This document shows, piece after piece, positions 62,178 through 64,000 of a DNA stretch of 64,000 nucleotides. The position numbers were made by a program, and so were the translations under genes. This DNA comes from Aricia agestis (taxonomy: Eukaryota; Arthropoda; Insecta; Lepidoptera; Lycaenidae), in contig NC_056421.1 of NCBI RefSeq assembly GCF_905147365.1, positions 13,410,001 to 13,474,000 on the forward strand, read 5' to 3'. The notes beneath the pieces are model-generated. The model searched no databases. It was not told the origin of the DNA and worked only from the letters and a program-made list of their open reading frames with translations. Position 1 is the first letter of the stretch. Each line of letters opens with the position of its first letter.

Positions 62178-62545
62178 TATTTGGCGCTTGGTATTCTACT
62201 GCATTTGGCGCTTGGTATTCTACTGCATTTGGCGCTTGGTATTCTACTGCATTTGGCGCTTGGTATTCTACTGCATTTGGCGCTTGGTATTCTACTGCAT
62301 TTGGCGCTTGGTATTCTACTGCATTTGGCGCTTGGTATTCTACTGCATTTGGCGCTTGGTATTCTACTGCATTTGGCGCTTGGTATTATACTGCATTTGG
62401 CGCTTGGTATTCTACTGCATTTGGCGCTTGGTATTCTACTGCATTTGGCGCTTGGTATTCTACTGCACTTGGCGCTTGGTATTCTACTGCATTTGGCGCT
62501 TGGTATTCTACTGCATTTGGCGCTTGGTATTCTACTGCATTTGGC
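62178..62545 (+). repeat. 24-bp minisatellite, 15 units
   Basis: Fifteen full units of 'ttggcgcttggtattctact' plus 'gcat' run from 62181 to 62540, with a five-base partial unit after. Only two variants are seen by eye: a unit with 'ggtattatac' (near 62388) and one with 'ctgcactt' (near 62466). Because 24 is divisible by three, all three plus frames and one minus frame stay open (134-148 codons plus, 75 minus), giving peptides such as AFGAWYST repeated. There is no sign that any is expressed. Homogeneity implies recent expansion or conversion. Confidence 0.9.
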
Positions 62546-63479
62546 TTCATTGGTAATCCTACTTCATTCATACAACCGAAATTTCGTGAGTCATGATTAT
62601 TAAGTATGTACATTTATCTAGACCCTAAACTAATGCGAAAGTGTGTCGGTCCCAATGCATACAATTGGGTTGCTAGAAGCACGTTAGTTAGTTTAATTTG
62701 ATCAGCGCGTCAGTTGACATAGTCCCGGAAAAAACACATAGAACAATTTTCGTGCAAATAAAATTGCAGGAGACAACTGTTAACGACAGGTATAAGTTAT
62801 AAGTCATAACATCTAAAACGCTTTATATCACAAAAATGATAAGCAGTTTTTGGATTTTTGATTTCACAATACGGGTATGACCCCATTTATCTTATTGCGT
62901 ATTCTGTTCGTCTGATCCCCGCTACATACGACGACGAAACTGCGCAGTTCGGATACAGTAGATAAAGTCAAATACAGAGTGCTATATTAAATTGCAATGG
63001 TCAGTTTCGCTGGCGATTGGCGAAATTAGATATCAAATGTATCGTTATTAATTTTATTAATTAAGCTTTATATACATTTTTGATATATATAACTTCTCAA
63101 TTAAAACTAGCTAATGCACGTGACAAAGCACTCGACACGCGACCGATCTGCGGGGCTAAAACGGTCGCTGTGGAGAATCATATTACGAATCATAATATGA
63201 TTCATTTTTTGGTATGATTCAATTGGTCGCAGCTCTGCTTGCAATTCATGTCTAGTAATTCGTACTAATTTGACATTCGCCATTTTGACAATTCATTTGC
63301 TGAATTGATTGAAAGGAATTACTAAATGTGACCATTTTAGCACCGCCGTACAGTCATAATATCTGTACATTGTACACGTAACGCCACATAGAACATTTTG
63401 TTCCGCATTTTGTTCCCTTGTTCCACAAAAAAACTAGGCCTTTTCATCCGTTGTGGATGATTTATACAGTATTTTCAGA
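62546..63479. other. unique DNA, small hairpin
   Basis: 'atcatattacgaatcataat' with 'atgat' near 63178-63203 forms a small hairpin. 'ctaatgcgaaagtgtgtcgg' at about 62631 is a short relic of the (GTCT)n repeat head. No gene is recognised. Confidence 0.4.
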
Positions 63480-63783
63480 GCGAAGTAACCACTCCTCAAA
63501 TACTGTAGTGCCTGGGACAAGATTTTTAAATGTCCGCATGGTTGCCCAAGCACATACGGTATTCTCGCATCATAGTCGGCCTAGTCCAGAGGAAAGAACT
63601 AGTCAATACGTCTGGGACCAACTATGTGCGGGTTTCCTCACGATGTTTTCCTTCACCGTACGAGCGTCCGCATTATGTACTTGAGATCAGAAAATGTCTC
63701 ATAGGCACACGCCTCCATCCGGGATCGAACCTGCACCCTCTTAGAGTGCGAACCAAAGGTCTACCCATTAGGCCACGGACGCT
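63480..63783 (-). mobile_element. tRNA-derived SINE, third family
   Basis: On the minus strand the head has an A-box-like 'tggcctaatgggt' (complement at 63763-63775) and a B box 'ggttcgatccc' (complement at 63721-63731). The body includes the conserved complement of 'tttcctcacgatgttttcct' and 'tcaccgtacgagcg', which I know from lepidopteran SINEs. It is about 300 bp and nearly complete; two plus-strand frames over it are shadows. The tRNA relation lies in the box spacing (about 32 bp) and the CCA-less head. Confidence 0.75.
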
Positions 63784-64000
63784 TTGTTCTACAAAGCGTT
63801 AACGAATTCAACAAAGCGTTGATCCCATCAAACTGACAACGGATAATGTAATTAATGTGGAAACAACAACCCCTTTATACGATACGTCGAGTTTATCACG
63901 GTGATCTGTGTTTTTGTGTGTATCCCGAAAGGCTTTTTTGATAATGACAACCTTTTTTATCGGCAATGTTTTGCCAAAAAGGAATCGAATAAATGAAAAA
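63784..64000. other. unique DNA to window end
   Basis: 'ctttgttctacaaagcgtta' near 63782 contains a small inverted pair. No gene is recognised. Confidence 0.35.

Noticed and set aside
62150..62596. 148-codon frame with an eight-residue repeat as a possible structural protein
   Set aside because: The frame arises from a 24-bp minisatellite that keeps all three plus frames and one minus frame open. There is no signal peptide, composition bias outside the repeat, or conserved flank.

Overview
The window looks like nuclear DNA of a lepidopteran (butterfly or moth). It is AT-rich, has no long open reading frame of host type, and is packed with repeats I recognise from Lepidoptera: a tRNA-derived SINE of the Metulj type, short elements that begin 'ctaatattataaatgcgaaa' and carry a (GTCT)n run, elements ending 'gactcgcacttggccgg', and 5'-truncated RTE and CR1/Jockey-group LINEs. 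I find no host protein-coding exon I can defend, no free-standing tRNA or rRNA gene, no CRISPR array and no bacterial feature. It is best read as intergenic or intronic sequence shaped by mobile elements. All family names come from motifs and termini, not from a database search.

Layout. 0-14 kb: a 417-bp fold-back element, two RTE/LINE relics, two GC-rich unique patches, a piggyBac-like non-autonomous element (8.4-9.5 kb) and a (GTCT)n repeat split by a TTAA-flanked element. 14-24 kb: a PIF/Harbinger-like MITE, fold-back repeats, a TTAA-flanked element, a LINE 3' end with a 17-bp target duplication, and a truncated RTE with a 12-bp target duplication. 24-28 kb: a CR1/Jockey-group LINE relic with reverse-transcriptase motifs, broken by frameshifts, a 46-bp palindromic insertion and a SINE. 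28-35 kb: poly-A-tailed retroposons, a cluster of nested fold-back MITEs and a mariner-type palindromic MITE. 35-46 kb: a SINE split by an 819-bp hAT-like element, a second small hAT-like element, a second mariner-type MITE and several fold-backs. 46-54 kb: CGTAGC-rich repeats split by another SINE, and a 2.55-kb TTA-flanked element with two further elements inside it. 54-64 kb: more fold-backs, a retroposon, an RTE relic, a 1.39-kb hAT-like element with a perfect 8-bp target duplication, a 15-unit 24-bp minisatellite and a tRNA-derived SINE.

How it works together: these are not genes of a pathway. They are layered insertions whose order can partly be read (SINE into LINE; hAT into SINE; TTAA elements into older repeats; hAT and TTAA elements into a large TTA-flanked element). 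Autonomous partners (transposases, intact reverse transcriptases) are absent, so nearly every DNA element here must have been moved in trans. The most notable features are the density of long inverted repeats, the recurrence of TTAA target sites across unrelated termini, fold-back elements with unrelated ends but a shared inner core, and several perfect short-loop palindromes, one of which can be timed because it interrupts a LINE reading frame.
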